A stretch of DNA of 64,000 nucleotides from Costus lasius (Eukaryota > Streptophyta > Magnoliopsida > Zingiberales > Costaceae): positions 48,644,507-48,708,506 of the forward strand of contig CM050449.1 of NCBI GenBank assembly GCA_027563935.2. The letters are read 5' to 3'. The notes beneath the pieces were generated by a model, which saw only the letters and a list, made by a program, of their open reading frames with translations, had not been told where the DNA came from and did not search any database. This document shows positions 1 to 10,678 of the stretch, in pieces; position 1 is the first letter of the stretch; each line of letters begins with the position of its first letter. The position numbers were made by a program, and so were the translations under genes.

Positions 1-1108
1 CATAGCCATACCTACTGAAATCATCAGTAAAGGTAATGAAGTACTGATAGCCACCTCTGGCATGTTTACTAAATGGCCCACATACATCACTGTGTATAAG
101 GTCAAGTAAACCTGAAGCCCTTTGACCTTTGTGAGGAAAAGGTGACTTCGTCATTTTACCCATTAAACAAGCCTTGCATGTATCAATCTCCTTGTAGGAG
201 AATGATCCCAGCAGTCCATAATCATGCAACCGCTTAATGCGTTTCTCGTTTATATGGCCTAAACGACTATGCCATAGCAAGGTGCTGTCATCAGCATACT
301 TGGCTTTCTTAATATCAATATTTTGTATCGAACTTTCCATGTCCAACACGAATAACCCATTGTTAATTGAACCAGTTGCATAAACAATATTATCAAAAGA
401 CAAAATACACTTTGAAATATTGCATTCAAAGGAAAATCCCTTCCTGACAAGAGCAGGAATGAAGATAATATTTTTAGTAATACTGGGAACAAAGTAACAA
501 TTATTTAGTTCCAATACAAGTCCAGATGGTAAAGAAATGAAGTAGTCTCCTACAGCAACAGCAGCAACCCGTGCTCCGTTTCCAACGCGTAGGTCCACCT
601 CATGCTGTCCCACCTGTCTTCTTCTCTTGAGTTCCTGTACATTTGAACAAATGTGAACTCCACATGCAGTGTCCAACACCCATGATATAGAAGAAGAAAA
701 CATGACCTTAGTCACGAATATACCTGAGCCAGAAGCGAAGCTTCCCCTCTTATCTCCTTGGAGCGCTTTACAGTCCTTTTTCCAGTGACCCAGCTGGCCA
801 CAGTGGAAACATCTGTATTCCTTGGACCGCTTGACCTTTTGCTTCAGAGCCTTGCTGTAACTCTTGACGGGGGCCTTGCCCTTCTTCCCCTTCTTCTTGT
901 TCCTAGAAGGAACCATTAAGACAGAGGTCGAAGGCTTACCCTTCAGAGTCTCCTCAGTGGTCAAGAGCATATTCAGCAGCTCTGCCGGAGTACAATCGAT
1001 TTTGTTCATATTAAAATTAATAATGAACGCGTCGAATGAAGGCGGGAGAGACTGCAGAATAATATCCACAGCAAGCTCCTGGTTAATGGTATGCCCCAGT
1101 TTCTCTAG
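1..1108 (-). pseudogene. A1 gag C-terminus, protease and integrase start (split by A2)
   Basis: Continuation of the A1 gag-pol frame after the A2 insertion. Read on the minus strand it gives the end of the capsid region, a lysine-rich stretch, a CCHC zinc knuckle (about 780-815), the protease motif W-V-L-D-T-A-C-G (about 665-690), the integrase HHCC zinc domain (about 170-290), and the first Asp of the integrase core. I see no stop in this stretch; the only evident lesion is the A2 insertion at 1108/10259. One codon is missing relative to A2 just before the protease motif, in frame. The gene continues beyond the left edge. Confidence 0.88.
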
Positions 1109-2759
1109 TGAAGGAACCCCTAATTCAAAGGGGGGAAGAAACCCTAAACTTGCGATTCTAACAAGCTTGGCGAAAAAGGGTTTCTAAACAAGATCGAATA
1201 TGATAACTATATGATCAACTTGAAGTTATGAGAACTCATACCAAAGCCATGAAGAGGGTGGCGGCTTGGAAGCAAGAGATCAAAATAGGTCTCCTCTTCA
1301 AATTCGCACACAAGATGAGGGGTGGCTACCCTTTAGGATCTTCCTTGTGCTAGCAAGAGATCCCAATGTCCTTGTCGTGTGTTGAGATGCGCTTGGCCGA
1401 GAGCTATCGTCTCCTAGAATCCTCTTTCGTCCAACGAAGATGACAATTCCGAAAAAACCGATTTGCGTTAAGCCTTCTCCAATCAAGTCATGGCGTTACA
1501 CTTCCATAAATGGAAGGTTTTCAAGCCATGCGCTCACTTGAAGGAAAAACCGCCCAACAAGCCTTTACACCTTGAACCATACGTTCACCCATGTGAACCG
1601 GTTCAAGTCAATTAGGTTCAACCCAATTCGGTTCATTAAACCAGCCCAAGCCATGGTCTAGATCTCTTTGAACCAAATGGTTCAAGATCTAACCATTCAT
1701 CTCTTGATGCTCTTGATCTCTATGATCTAGCATCCAAACTCTCGATCGAAGCTTACCGATCTCAAGCCCCAATCAATCAAACATGATCAGACTAGATCTC
1801 ACTTACAATCAGAGTCTGAACTCGTTTAAACTGAGTCTAAACAGTTCAGTCCACACGATCTGACTTAAGTAAGCCATATCATCAAATTGTGCGACCCTGA
1901 GGGTTTCCTCTAAATGTCGGTAACGATAACTTACGTTATCACGATCAGTGAGGGGTATCTAGCAACACATCACTGTCTCCCGATATAAAGGAAAGAGTCT
2001 TCCAAGACTCCACCCAAACCATAGCACAAGTGTGAATCAACTCACTTGGCATACATGTGTCCTTTGCCACTGGATGTTCTTATTGGAAAAGCGGGTCAAG
2101 CTTGTAACTCCAATATGATGAGCATGATTAGATCAGATGAACATAGTCATCTGGGTATGGCCATACACTTCCTCAATCATCTCATATCGGGGGGGCCCCT
2201 TAGAGCATCACACTCCTTGAACAAGGAGATGGCAATCCTTTATCTATCACAAGAGCCCTAACCTGACTCAAGCTCACCATCCAAGATAGTCTATAATCAT
2301 TATGTTTCAAATGATATTGAACTACCTCAAAACAATGACAATCATCATTTAGAAACACAAGTGATCTCAAGTCAAAGGACATGTGCCACTTGCTGCTTAT
2401 AAGGATCATTCACATTGTGACAAGCAATGGAATATCCCAGTAGGGTCTGTCCAGTACATCCAATGTACCCATGAGTCTACATCTTATTCCATGCTCGAAG
2501 CATCCTATAAGATTAGCACACATATTAGTCTCAATCATATCAAGGTTGTCTCATGTTCACCAAGATATCTCGACTAAGGACATATAGACTGTCAGCCTAG
2601 CTGAACAGCTTTGAGACATTATTCAGAAGTACACTTATTACAGCAGACAAGGTAACAACCTGAATAATAACCATGCCTTTATAAACACAACAGTTTATTA
2701 CATGATACTATTACAATCCCAAAGGCCTCAAACATTAGCCTTAAGGGCATACCCCAACA
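1109..2759 (-). repeat. A2 3' LTR
   Basis: 1651-bp LTR in reverse orientation, from TGAAGGAACCCC (the 3' end, reverse-complemented) to GCATACCCCAACA (the 5' end). It is followed by the complement of the polypurine tract. Same length as the partner at 8603-10253. Confidence 0.95.
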
Positions 2760-2770
2760 ATCTCCCACTT
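2760..2770 (-). other. A2 polypurine tract
   Basis: Minus-strand AAGTGGGAGAT lies directly against the 3' LTR, as expected for the plus-strand DNA primer. The same tract precedes the 3' LTRs of A3, A7, B1 and B3. Confidence 0.85.
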
Positions 2771-2779
2771 GCACTTAAT

Positions 2780-5700
2780 CTAATGGTTGAGAAATCTCAA
2801 ACCCATATTATTACAGTGCTGCTCATGCTTCTGCTGCGCCAGAGGCTTGGTAAGCGGGTCTGCCAGATTGTCATCTGTATGAACCTTGCAAATCTTGATC
2901 TCGCCACGATCAATGATCTCCCGGATCAAGTGAAACCGTCTCTGTATGTGCTTGGACTTCTGGTGCGACCGTGGTTCCTTTGCTTGTGCGATTGCTCCAG
3001 TGTTATCACAGAAGATAACCAAAGGATCGGCACTCGAAGGAACGACACCAAGTTCTCTCACGAACTTACGAATCCACACTGCCTCCTTGGATGCTTCCGA
3101 GGCTGCAACATACTCGGCTTCTGTTGTGGAATCAGCAACAGTTGACTGTTTGAAACTCTTCCACACCACTGCTCCACCATTCAAGCTAAAAATATAGCCT
3201 GACTGCGATCGGAAATCATCCTGGTCCGACTGGAATGAAGCATCAGTATATCCCTCTATACTGAGTTCTTCCTGACCACCATATATCAAGAACATATCTT
3301 TGGTCCTCCGCAGATATTTTAAGATGTTCTTGACTGCAATCCAGTGCGCCAAACCTGGATTACTTTGGAATCGACTGGTCACGCTTAACCCGTAAGCGAC
3401 GTCTGGGCGAGTACACAACATCGCATACATAATGGACCCAATAGCCGAAGCATAAGGCGTATTGTCCATCTCATCTTTCTCAGTCTGTGTTTGTGGACAC
3501 TGACTCTTCGAAAGATTCAGACCATGTCTGACTGGAAGATATCCACGTTTAGAATTCTCTAAATGGAATCTCTCCAGGACCTTATCGATGTAAGTACTCT
3601 GGCACAGCCCGAGAAGCCTCTTAGATCTATCTCTGTAGATCTTCACACCCAATACATAGGCTGCTTCTCCTAAATCTTTCATCTGGAAACATTTTCCTAA
3701 CCATGCTTTAACAGCATGCAGTTCAGGAATATCATTTCCAATGATCAAGATGTCATCGACGTAGAGGATTAGGAATGTAATCACGCTCCCACTAAACCTC
3801 TTATACACACACGGGTCATCTTCGTTCTTGATGAAACCAAACTCAGAGATTGATTCATCAAAACGGATATTCCAGCTCCTAGATGCTTGTTTAAGTCCAT
3901 AAATGGACTTCTTTAACTTGCATATTTTATGACGATCTGATGGATTAGTGAAACCTTCAGGTTGTGTCATATACACATCCTCATCTAGATTTCCATTAAG
4001 GAAAGCTGTTTTCACATCCATCTGCCAGATCTCATAATCGTAATATGCTGCTATCGCGAAAAGAATCCGAATAGACTTAAACATAGCTACAGGTGAGAAA
4101 GTTTCATCATAATCTATCCCGTAGATTTGTTTGAAACCTTTCGCAACTAGCCTGCCTTTATAGGTAACCACGTTACCATCCATGTCAATCTTCTTCTTGA
4201 AGATCCATTTACAGCCTATAGGGATTACTCCCGAAGGCGGATCAACCAAATCCCAGACTTGGTTATCTGACATGGAGTCCATCTCGGCTCGCATAGCTTC
4301 AAGCCATCTAGCTGACTCCGGTCCACTGACCGCATCCGCATAAGTAAGGGGTTCATCATTATCAATGATGTAGACTCCGTCATAGCGCTCAGGCTGTCGA
4401 CGGATCCTTCCCGATCTTCGCGGTTCCCGTGTTATTTGAGCCTCAGGTTGTTCAATAACCTGATCTACCGGCTCAGGCTCATCCAACTGTGCTTGAGCAC
4501 TTTGTCCTTCCTCTGGATTCTCATCCAGTTTTATTTCTCTCCCACTGGCCTCTTGCAGAAGAAATTCCTTCTCAAGAAATATGGCCGTCCGAGCAACAAA
4601 AACCTTGTTCTCTTTGGGATCGTAGAAATAATAACCCTTAGTTTCCTTAGGGTAACCGACAAAGATGCATTTATCAGATCTGCTCTCCAGTTTCCCAGAG
4701 GCGAGCTTTTTGACATAAGCCTCGCAACCCCAGATCCTGATAAATGTCAAGCTAGGCTGTTTCCCATACCATAACTCATATGGCGTCTTTGAAACTGCCT
4801 TGGATGGCACTCGGTTTAGTACCTTTGCAGCTGTGTCCAGTGCAAAACCCCAAAAGGAGTACGGTAGAGTAGCCTGACTCATCATAGAACGAACCATATC
4901 AAGTAACGTTCTATTTCTCCTCTCGGACACACCATTCCACTGCGGTGTTCCTGGTGGAGTGAGCTGTGAGATGATCCCACACTCCTTCAGATAGTTAGTA
5001 AACGCATGACTTAGGTATTCTCCACCTCGATCAGAACGAAGTGCCTTGATATTTCGGCCTAACTGATTTTGTACTTCATTTTTGAACTCTTTGAACTTGT
5101 CAAAAGATTCACTCTTATGTCTCATCAGATAGACATAACCATACCTACTGAAATCATCAGTAAAGGTAATGAAGTACTGATAGCCACCTCTGGCATGTTT
5201 ACTAAACGGCCCACACACATCACTGTGTATAAGGTCAAGTAAACCTGAAGCCCTCTGACCTTTATTAGGAAAAGGTGACTTCGTCATTTTACCCATTAAA
5301 CAAGCTTTGCATGTATCAATCTCCTCATAGGAGAATGATCCCAGCAGTCCATGATCATGCAACCGCTTAATGCGCTTCTCGTTTATATGGCCTAAACGAC
5401 TATGCCAAAGCAAGGTGCTGTCATCAGCATACTTGGCTTTCTTATTATCAATGTTTGGTATAGAATATTCCATGTCCAACATGAATAACCCATTGTTAAT
5501 TGAACCAGTTGCATACACAATATTATCATAAGTCAAAATACACTTTGAAATCTTGCATTCAAAGGCAAATCCTATCCTGACAAGAGCAGGAATAGAGATA
5601 ATATTCTTGGTAATACTGGGTACAAAATAACAATTGTTTAATTCTAATACAATGCCAGATGGTAAAGTAATGAAATAGTCTCCTACAGCAACAGCAGCAA

Positions 5701-6664
5701 CCCGTGCCCCGTTTCCGACTCGTAGGTCTACCTCATGCTGTCCCACCTGCCTTCTTCTCTTGAGTTCCTGTACATTTGAACAAATGTGAACTCCACATGC
5801 AGTGTCCAACACCCATGAAATAGAAGAAGATGAAACCATGACTTCCGTCACGAATATACCTGAGCCAGAAGCAACGCTTCCCCTCTTATCTCCTTGGAGC
5901 GCTTTACAGTCCTTTTTCCAGTGACCAAGCTGGCCACATTGGAAACACCTGTTGTCCTTCGACCGCTTCACCTTCTGTTTCAGCGCCTTGCTGTAATTCT
6001 TGACAGGGGCCTTGCCCTTCTTCCCCTTCTTCTTGTTCCTAGAAGGAACCAACAAGACAGAGGTTGAAGGCTTACCCTTCAGAGTTTCCTCAGTAGTCAA
6101 GAGCATATTCAACAGCTCTGCCGGCGTACAATCGATTTTGTTCATATTAAAGTTAATGATGAACGCATCGAAAGAAGGTGGAAGAGACTGCAGAATAATA
6201 TCTACAGCAAGCTCCTGGTTGATGGTGTGCCCCAGTTTCTCCAGAGCCTCCTTGTGCCCAATCATATTGAGCACGTGAGCTCCCACTGGGCTCCCTTCAG
6301 CCAGTTTGCTCTGAAAGAAGAGCTTCGTCAGATTATAGCGCTCAGTCCTCGCCTGTGCAGCATACAGCATCTTGAGGTTCGCTATAATCTCTATAGCGGA
6401 CATATCCTCATGCTGACGCTGCAGCGGTGGCGTCATAGACGCTAGCATCAGGCAAGCGACATCAATGCTATCATTGACGTGCTTTTCATAGGCATCCCGA
6501 ACCGCCCTTGCGGCGTTCGGAGCGGGCTGCGGCGGTATCGCCGTCTCGAGGACATACAGTTTCCTCTCTGCCTTAAGAACGATCTTAAGGTGTCCGAACC
6601 AGTCAGAGAAGTTCGGCCCAGCAAACTTCTCCCTTTCCAGTAGGGATCGCACATTGAAGCTCAT
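2780..6664 (-). CDS. A2 Ty1/copia gag-pol polyprotein, intact
   Basis: Single open frame of 1294 aa encoding all proteins needed for copia retrotransposition in cytoplasmic particles. Domains in order, rough residues: gag capsid region (40-200); lysine-rich tract, then CCHC zinc knuckle C-x2-C-x4-H-x4-C (near 238-251); aspartic protease with D-T-A-C-G (near 286); integrase HHCC zinc domain (near 400-445) and D-D-E core (second Asp near 545, in S-D-R-G-G-E-Y); reverse transcriptase with Y-V-D-D (near 970); RNase H from G-Y-T-D-A-S (near 1141). The integrase-before-RT order defines Ty1/copia. The start at 6664 is the conserved M-S-F-N-V-R start; a spliced form may start earlier, in the LTR. A7 has the same 3885-nt frame length but carries stops. 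The protease has Ala where D-T/S-G is usual, in every copy here. Confidence 0.96.
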   Translation of the reverse strand: MSFNVRSLLEREKFAGPNFSDWFGHLKIVLKAERKLYVLETAIPPQPAPNAARAVRDAYEKHVNDSIDVACLMLASMTPPLQRQHEDMSAIEIIANLKMLYAAQARTERYNLTKLFFQSKLAEGSPVGAHVLNMIGHKEALEKLGHTINQELAVDIILQSLPPSFDAFIINFNMNKIDCTPAELLNMLLTTEETLKGKPSTSVLLVPSRNKKKGKKGKAPVKNYSKALKQKVKRSKDNRCFQCGQLGHWKKDCKALQGDKRGSVASGSGIFVTEVMVSSSSISWVLDTACGVHICSNVQELKRRRQVGQHEVDLRVGNGARVAAVAVGDYFITLPSGIVLELNNCYFVPSITKNIISIPALVRIGFAFECKISKCILTYDNIVYATGSINNGLFMLDMEYSIPNIDNKKAKYADDSTLLWHSRLGHINEKRIKRLHDHGLLGSFSYEEIDTCKACLMGKMTKSPFPNKGQRASGLLDLIHSDVCGPFSKHARGGYQYFITFTDDFSRYGYVYLMRHKSESFDKFKEFKNEVQNQLGRNIKALRSDRGGEYLSHAFTNYLKECGIISQLTPPGTPQWNGVSERRNRTLLDMVRSMMSQATLPYSFWGFALDTAAKVLNRVPSKAVSKTPYELWYGKQPSLTFIRIWGCEAYVKKLASGKLESRSDKCIFVGYPKETKGYYFYDPKENKVFVARTAIFLEKEFLLQEASGREIKLDENPEEGQSAQAQLDEPEPVDQVIEQPEAQITREPRRSGRIRRQPERYDGVYIIDNDEPLTYADAVSGPESARWLEAMRAEMDSMSDNQVWDLVDPPSGVIPIGCKWIFKKKIDMDGNVVTYKGRLVAKGFKQIYGIDYDETFSPVAMFKSIRILFAIAAYYDYEIWQMDVKTAFLNGNLDEDVYMTQPEGFTNPSDRHKICKLKKSIYGLKQASRSWNIRFDESISEFGFIKNEDDPCVYKRFSGSVITFLILYVDDILIIGNDIPELHAVKAWLGKCFQMKDLGEAAYVLGVKIYRDRSKRLLGLCQSTYIDKVLERFHLENSKRGYLPVRHGLNLSKSQCPQTQTEKDEMDNTPYASAIGSIMYAMLCTRPDVAYGLSVTSRFQSNPGLAHWIAVKNILKYLRRTKDMFLIYGGQEELSIEGYTDASFQSDQDDFRSQSGYIFSLNGGAVVWKSFKQSTVADSTTEAEYVAASEASKEAVWIRKFVRELGVVPSSADPLVIFCDNTGAIAQAKEPRSHQKSKHIQRRFHLIREIIDRGEIKICKVHTDDNLADPLTKPLAQQKHEQHCNNMGLRFLNH

Positions 6665-6846
6665 GGTGTTCGTTGCTGCAGGAATCTACAACAAGCAAGA
6701 ACAGCAAGGTCAGTATCAATGTTCAGAATCAATCCAGGACTTAAGAAAGATTCTTTTCTCACTATTTTGTCTGACTGAAAAATCCAGTAAACAGTCCGAA
6801 AGAGTAACACTCTTTTAGTGAGATGGGATCCAGATTTCATACTTGG

Positions 6847-7207
6847 TCTCCGCGTCCCGCTCAGGCGAGATAAGATGCACAGAGATGACAAGCACTAATT
6901 TCTGGTAGGCTGTCCCAGCCAATCGCCAACCCGTGCGATTCCCCTTCATCTGGGCAATCCAGCAGACTGTGCCAACTGAGTTGGTACAACACAGTCTCTG
7001 ATCCCACAGATGGCTGCCTCCATGTGCTACCATATGCGCCACATATGCAGCCTACATGGTCAAGCTGACCTAACCTACTCCCTGGACCACCACGTGCTAT
7101 GCTGAGCAACGAGAGGGGATAAATCCCAACTCTGTAACACGCAGGTGAAATCCAGCACCGTCTGAAGATAGATGGACGTGCCCACTGAGTGGGTTCAACA
7201 CGGCTCC
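6847..7207 (-). promoter_or_regulatory. A2 leader three-hairpin block
   Basis: Three two-tier hairpins lie at 7174-7207, 6964-6997 and 6847-6885. For the middle one the outer arms are AGACTGTG and CACAGTCT, the inner arms CCAAC and GTTGG, the loop TCA, with a 5-nt bulge on the 5' side only. The block is 361 nt in A1, A2, A7 and A8. Role unknown; a packaging or dimerisation signal is one possibility. Confidence 0.6.
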
Positions 7208-8366
7208 AACGATAGTCAGAACGGCGAGGTTTCGCGTCAGAAGGCTTACGAGCTTGATATATTAGCGTTGGATTTTAACGGTCTTTTATCTTCTTCACTA
7301 TCATGCAAGTCCTATGGTGATAGCAGAAGATAAACTTAAACATGCAATTCTAATTATTTAAACAATAAATAGAAAGCATGATCTTATGTGGTAAAAGCCC
7401 ATGAACCCTAGTAAGACCTTAATTTTCCTTAAGTCTTCACTTGAGCTCTTTTGCATCTCATCTGGTCCAATCCAGGGCCCTAGCGCCAAGAGCACCTCAG
7501 GTGCGCCACCAGCTGAATGCTCCTTTGGGATGTGTGCATTTGTGCTCTTGTCTAATCAAATACAATTTGATCTATCTAGACAAGCTTTGACTCGCAGGTC
7601 AAATATACAATAAATTAATGAAAAAGTGATTCGCAGACCACAATAAATTTAACTTATAAATTACCAGGCACGCAGGCCCCTGCACAGCACACAATAGGGC
7701 AACCCACATAAGACTAAATAAACAAGCATATGGTTCAATCAACATGTGATCCAATCAGGAAATAAATTTTGAAACACCCCATGGCATCAATTTTAATTTC
7801 CTTATGAGCCCTATAACCTTACAATGGTCCATTGATGGGGATCCACTCATCCATCTAGTTAGATCCTTTGCCCTTGCATGCACCGAGTCTTAACTGACCC
7901 GTGTTGACCTAATGGTCAACCATGCATGCGCCAAGGGCTGAACCACCCTCATGAGTTTTGGCAAGCGGGTGTGACCCCGGGCCTAACTCATGTGTGTTCA
8001 ATAGTGTCTCAACCAGACCTCGCTACACGCCCTAGATGCAGTCAACCCATAGCCACCTAGTGCTTGCGCACAGGTGCTATCAGGTCAACCCATCTAGGCT
8101 GTCAGATGGTCTGATCAGACTAGTTGGATCTAACCTAGAAGATGCTTTCAACCCTATCAACCCATCTAAGGATTTAATATAGTGGCACCTTAGATCTAAT
8201 CATGCGCGCAAGATATAAGTTTTGGAAAACTTCTAGAACATGCGCAAACAAACAAACAAACAACATGCTTGCAAGTTGATAACCCTTAGATCTAAGGGGG
8301 TCCCCTTCAAGGGGGAGCGCAAACTTTAGGGGGGTCCCCTTCAAGGGGGAGCGCATACTTCATCTA

Positions 8367-8501
8367 ACCATGATACAAGCGCAAATTGATGTAAGCATGA
8401 TACAAGCGCAACTTCATGTAAGCATGATACAAGCGCAACTACATGTAAGCATGATACAAGCGCAACTTCATGTAAGCATGATACAAGCGCAACTACATGT
8501 A
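8367..8501 (-). repeat. 27-bp tandem repeat in A2 leader
   Basis: About five units containing CATGATACAAGCGCAACTT/A. The last four are spaced exactly 27 bp, with an alternating TTC/TAC variant. A related 28-bp array is at 61626-61760 in A8. Confidence 0.85.
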
Positions 8502-8588
8502 AACAAAGCATACATCAAGTAAAAGTAAGCGCAACATGTATGGATCACAAGGACTTGAAGCAATCATATAGATCATATCAAGGACCTA

Positions 8589-8600
8589 GCTCTGATACCA
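8589..8600 (-). other. A2 primer binding site
   Basis: GCTCTGATACCA on the plus strand is the complement of TGGTATCAGAGC, matching the 3' end of plant initiator Met-tRNA, two nt inside the 5' LTR. Confidence 0.92.
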
Positions 8601-8602
8601 AT

Positions 8603-10253
8603 TGAAGGAACCCCTAATTCAAAGGGGGGAAGAAACCCTAAACTTGCGATTCTAACAAGCATGGCGAAAAAGGGTTTCTAAACAAGATCGAATATGATAA
8701 CTATATGATCAACTTGAAGTTATGAGAACTCATACCAAAGCCATGAAGAGGATGGCGGCTTGGAAGCAAGAGATCAAAATAGGTCTCCTCTTCAAATTCG
8801 CACACAAGATGAGGGGTGGCTACCCTTTAGGATCTTCCTTGTGCTAGCAAGAGATCCCAATGTCCTTGTCGTGTGTTGAGATGCGCTTGGCCGAGAGCTA
8901 TCGTCTCCTAGAATCCTCTTTCGTCCAACGAAGATGACAATTCCGAAAAAACCGATTTGCGTTAAGCCTTCTCCAATCAAGTCATGGCGTTACACTTCCA
9001 TAAATGGAAGGTTTTCAAGCCATGCGCTCACTTGAAGGAAAAACCGCCAAACAAGCCTTTACACCTTGAACCATACGTTCACCCATGTGAACCGGTTCAA
9101 GTCAATTAGGTTCAACCCAATTCGGTTCATTAAACCAGCCCAAGCCATGGTCTAGATCTCTTTGAACCAAATGGTTCAAGATCTAACCATTCATCTCTTG
9201 ATGCTCTTGATCTCTATGATCTAGCATCCAAACTCTCGATCGAAGCTTACCGATCTCAAGCCCCAATCAATCAAACATGATCAGACTAGATCTCACTTAC
9301 AATCAGAGTCTGAACTCGTTTAAACTGAGTCTAAACAGTTCAGTCCACACGATCTGACTTAAGTAAGCCATATCATCAAATTGTGCGACCCTGAGGGTTT
9401 CCTCTAAATGTCGGTAACGATAACTTACGTTATCACGATCAGTGAGGGGTATCTAGCAACACATCACTGTCTCCCGATATAAAGGAAAGAGTCTTCCAAG
9501 ACTCCACCCAAACCATAGCACAAGTGTGAATCAACTCACTTGGCATACATGTGTCCTTTGCCACTGGATGTTCTTATTGGACAAGCGGGTCAAGCTTGTA
9601 ACTCCAATATGATGAGCATGATTAGATCAGATGAACATAGTCATCTGGGTATGGCCATACACTTCCTCAATCATCTCATATCGGGGGGGCCCCTTAGAAC
9701 ATCACACTCCTTGAACAAGGAGATGGCAATCCTTTATCTATCACAAGAGCCCTAACCTGACTCAAGCTCACCATCCAAGATAGTCTATAATCATTATGTT
9801 TCAAATGATATTGAACTACCTCAAAACAATGACAATCATCATTTAGAAACACAAGTGATCTCAAGTCAAAGGACATGTGCCACTTGCTGCTTATAAGGAT
9901 CATTCACATTGTGACAAGCAATGGAATATCCCAGTAGGGTCTGTCCAGTACATCCAATGTACCCAAGAGTCTACATCTTATTCCATGCTCGAAGCATCCT
10001 ATAAGATTAGCACACATATTAGTCTCAATCATATCAAGGTTGTCTCATGTTCACCAAGATATCTCGACTAAGGACATATAGACTGTCAGCCTAGCTGAAC
10101 AGCTTTGAGACATTATTCAGAAGTACACTTATTACAGCAGACAAGGTAACAACCTGAATAATAACCATGCCTTTATAAACACAACAGTTTATTACATGAT
10201 ACTATTACAATCCCAAAGGCCTCAAACATTAGCCTTAAGGGCATACCCCAACA
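8603..10253 (-). repeat. A2 5' LTR
   Basis: 1651-bp LTR, nearly identical to 1109-2759; the differences noticed are single substitutions. It contains the ATG-GCT-TTG plus donor-like site at 8744-8730. It is followed by target duplication TCTAG at 10254-10258. Confidence 0.95.
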
Positions 10254-10678
10254 TCTAGAGCCTCTTTGTGCCCAATCATCTTGAGCACGTGAGCTCCCAC
10301 TGGGCTCCCTTCAGCCAGTTTGCTCTGAAAGAAGAGCTTCGTCAAGTTATAGCGTTCAGTCCTCGCCTGTGCAGCATACAGCATCTTGAGGTTCGCTATA
10401 ATCTCTATAGCCGACATATCCTCATGCTGACGCTGCAGCGGTGGCGTCATAGACGCTAGCATCAGGCAAGCGACATCAATGCTATCATTGACGTGCTTTT
10501 CATAGGCTTCCCGAACCGCCCTTGCGGCGTTCGGAGCGGGCTGCGGCGGTATCGCCGTCTCGAGGACATACAGTTTCCTCTCTGCCTTAAGAACGATCTT
10601 AAGGTGTCCAAACCAGTCAGAGAAGTTCGGCCCAGCAAACTTCTCCCTTTCCAGTAGGGATCGCACATTGAAGTTCAT
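10254..10678 (-). pseudogene. A1 gag N-terminal part (split by A2)
   Basis: Starts M-N-F-N-V-R-S-L-L-E-R-E, one residue different from A2. The homologous frame runs for about 140 codons through the capsid N-terminal region until the A2 insertion at 10258, after which translation runs into LTR. The frame resumes at 1108. Gag would form the particle shell. Before A2 landed, this gag was apparently intact. Confidence 0.88.

Larger units (their letters stand above)
6665..8602 (-). other. A2 untranslated leader
   Basis: 1.94-kb region between 5' LTR and gag with no supported coding sequence. It holds the PBS (8589-8600), a 27-bp tandem array (8367-8501), two copies of an LTR-end-like motif (8296-8354), a three-hairpin block (6847-7207) and an acceptor-like site 21 nt before gag (6686). 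Confidence 0.85.
6686..8735 (-). other. A2 predicted leader intron (LTR start codon to gag)
   Basis: Donor-like GTATGAG follows an LTR-encoded ATG-GCT-TTG (8744-8736). The acceptor-like end TTGTTGTAG at 6686 is preceded by a pyrimidine-rich stretch and a CTGAC branch-like motif. Joining leaves 21 nt before the gag ATG and keeps frame. Prediction from motifs and conservation; no transcript evidence. Confidence 0.5.
1109..10253 (-). mobile_element. A2: complete, young family A Ty1/copia element
   Basis: Complete minus-strand element of 9145 bp. LTRs are at 1109-2759 (3') and 8603-10253 (5'), both 1651 bp, with TG...CA ends. Target duplication TCTAG flanks it. PBS complement is at 8589-8600 and the polypurine tract at 2760-2770. 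By eye the two LTRs differ at about six positions (roughly 0.4%). At an assumed 1.3e-8 substitutions per site per year this is on the order of 0.1-0.2 million years. The polyprotein frame is uninterrupted. This is the only copy in the window that looks potentially autonomous. Confidence 0.96.

Noticed and set aside
2702..3197. Plus-strand open frames antisense to pol (also 4436-4774, 6000-6445 and equivalents in other copies)
   Set aside because: Shadows of the gag-pol frame on the other strand; repeated in each copy because the coding strand is conserved.
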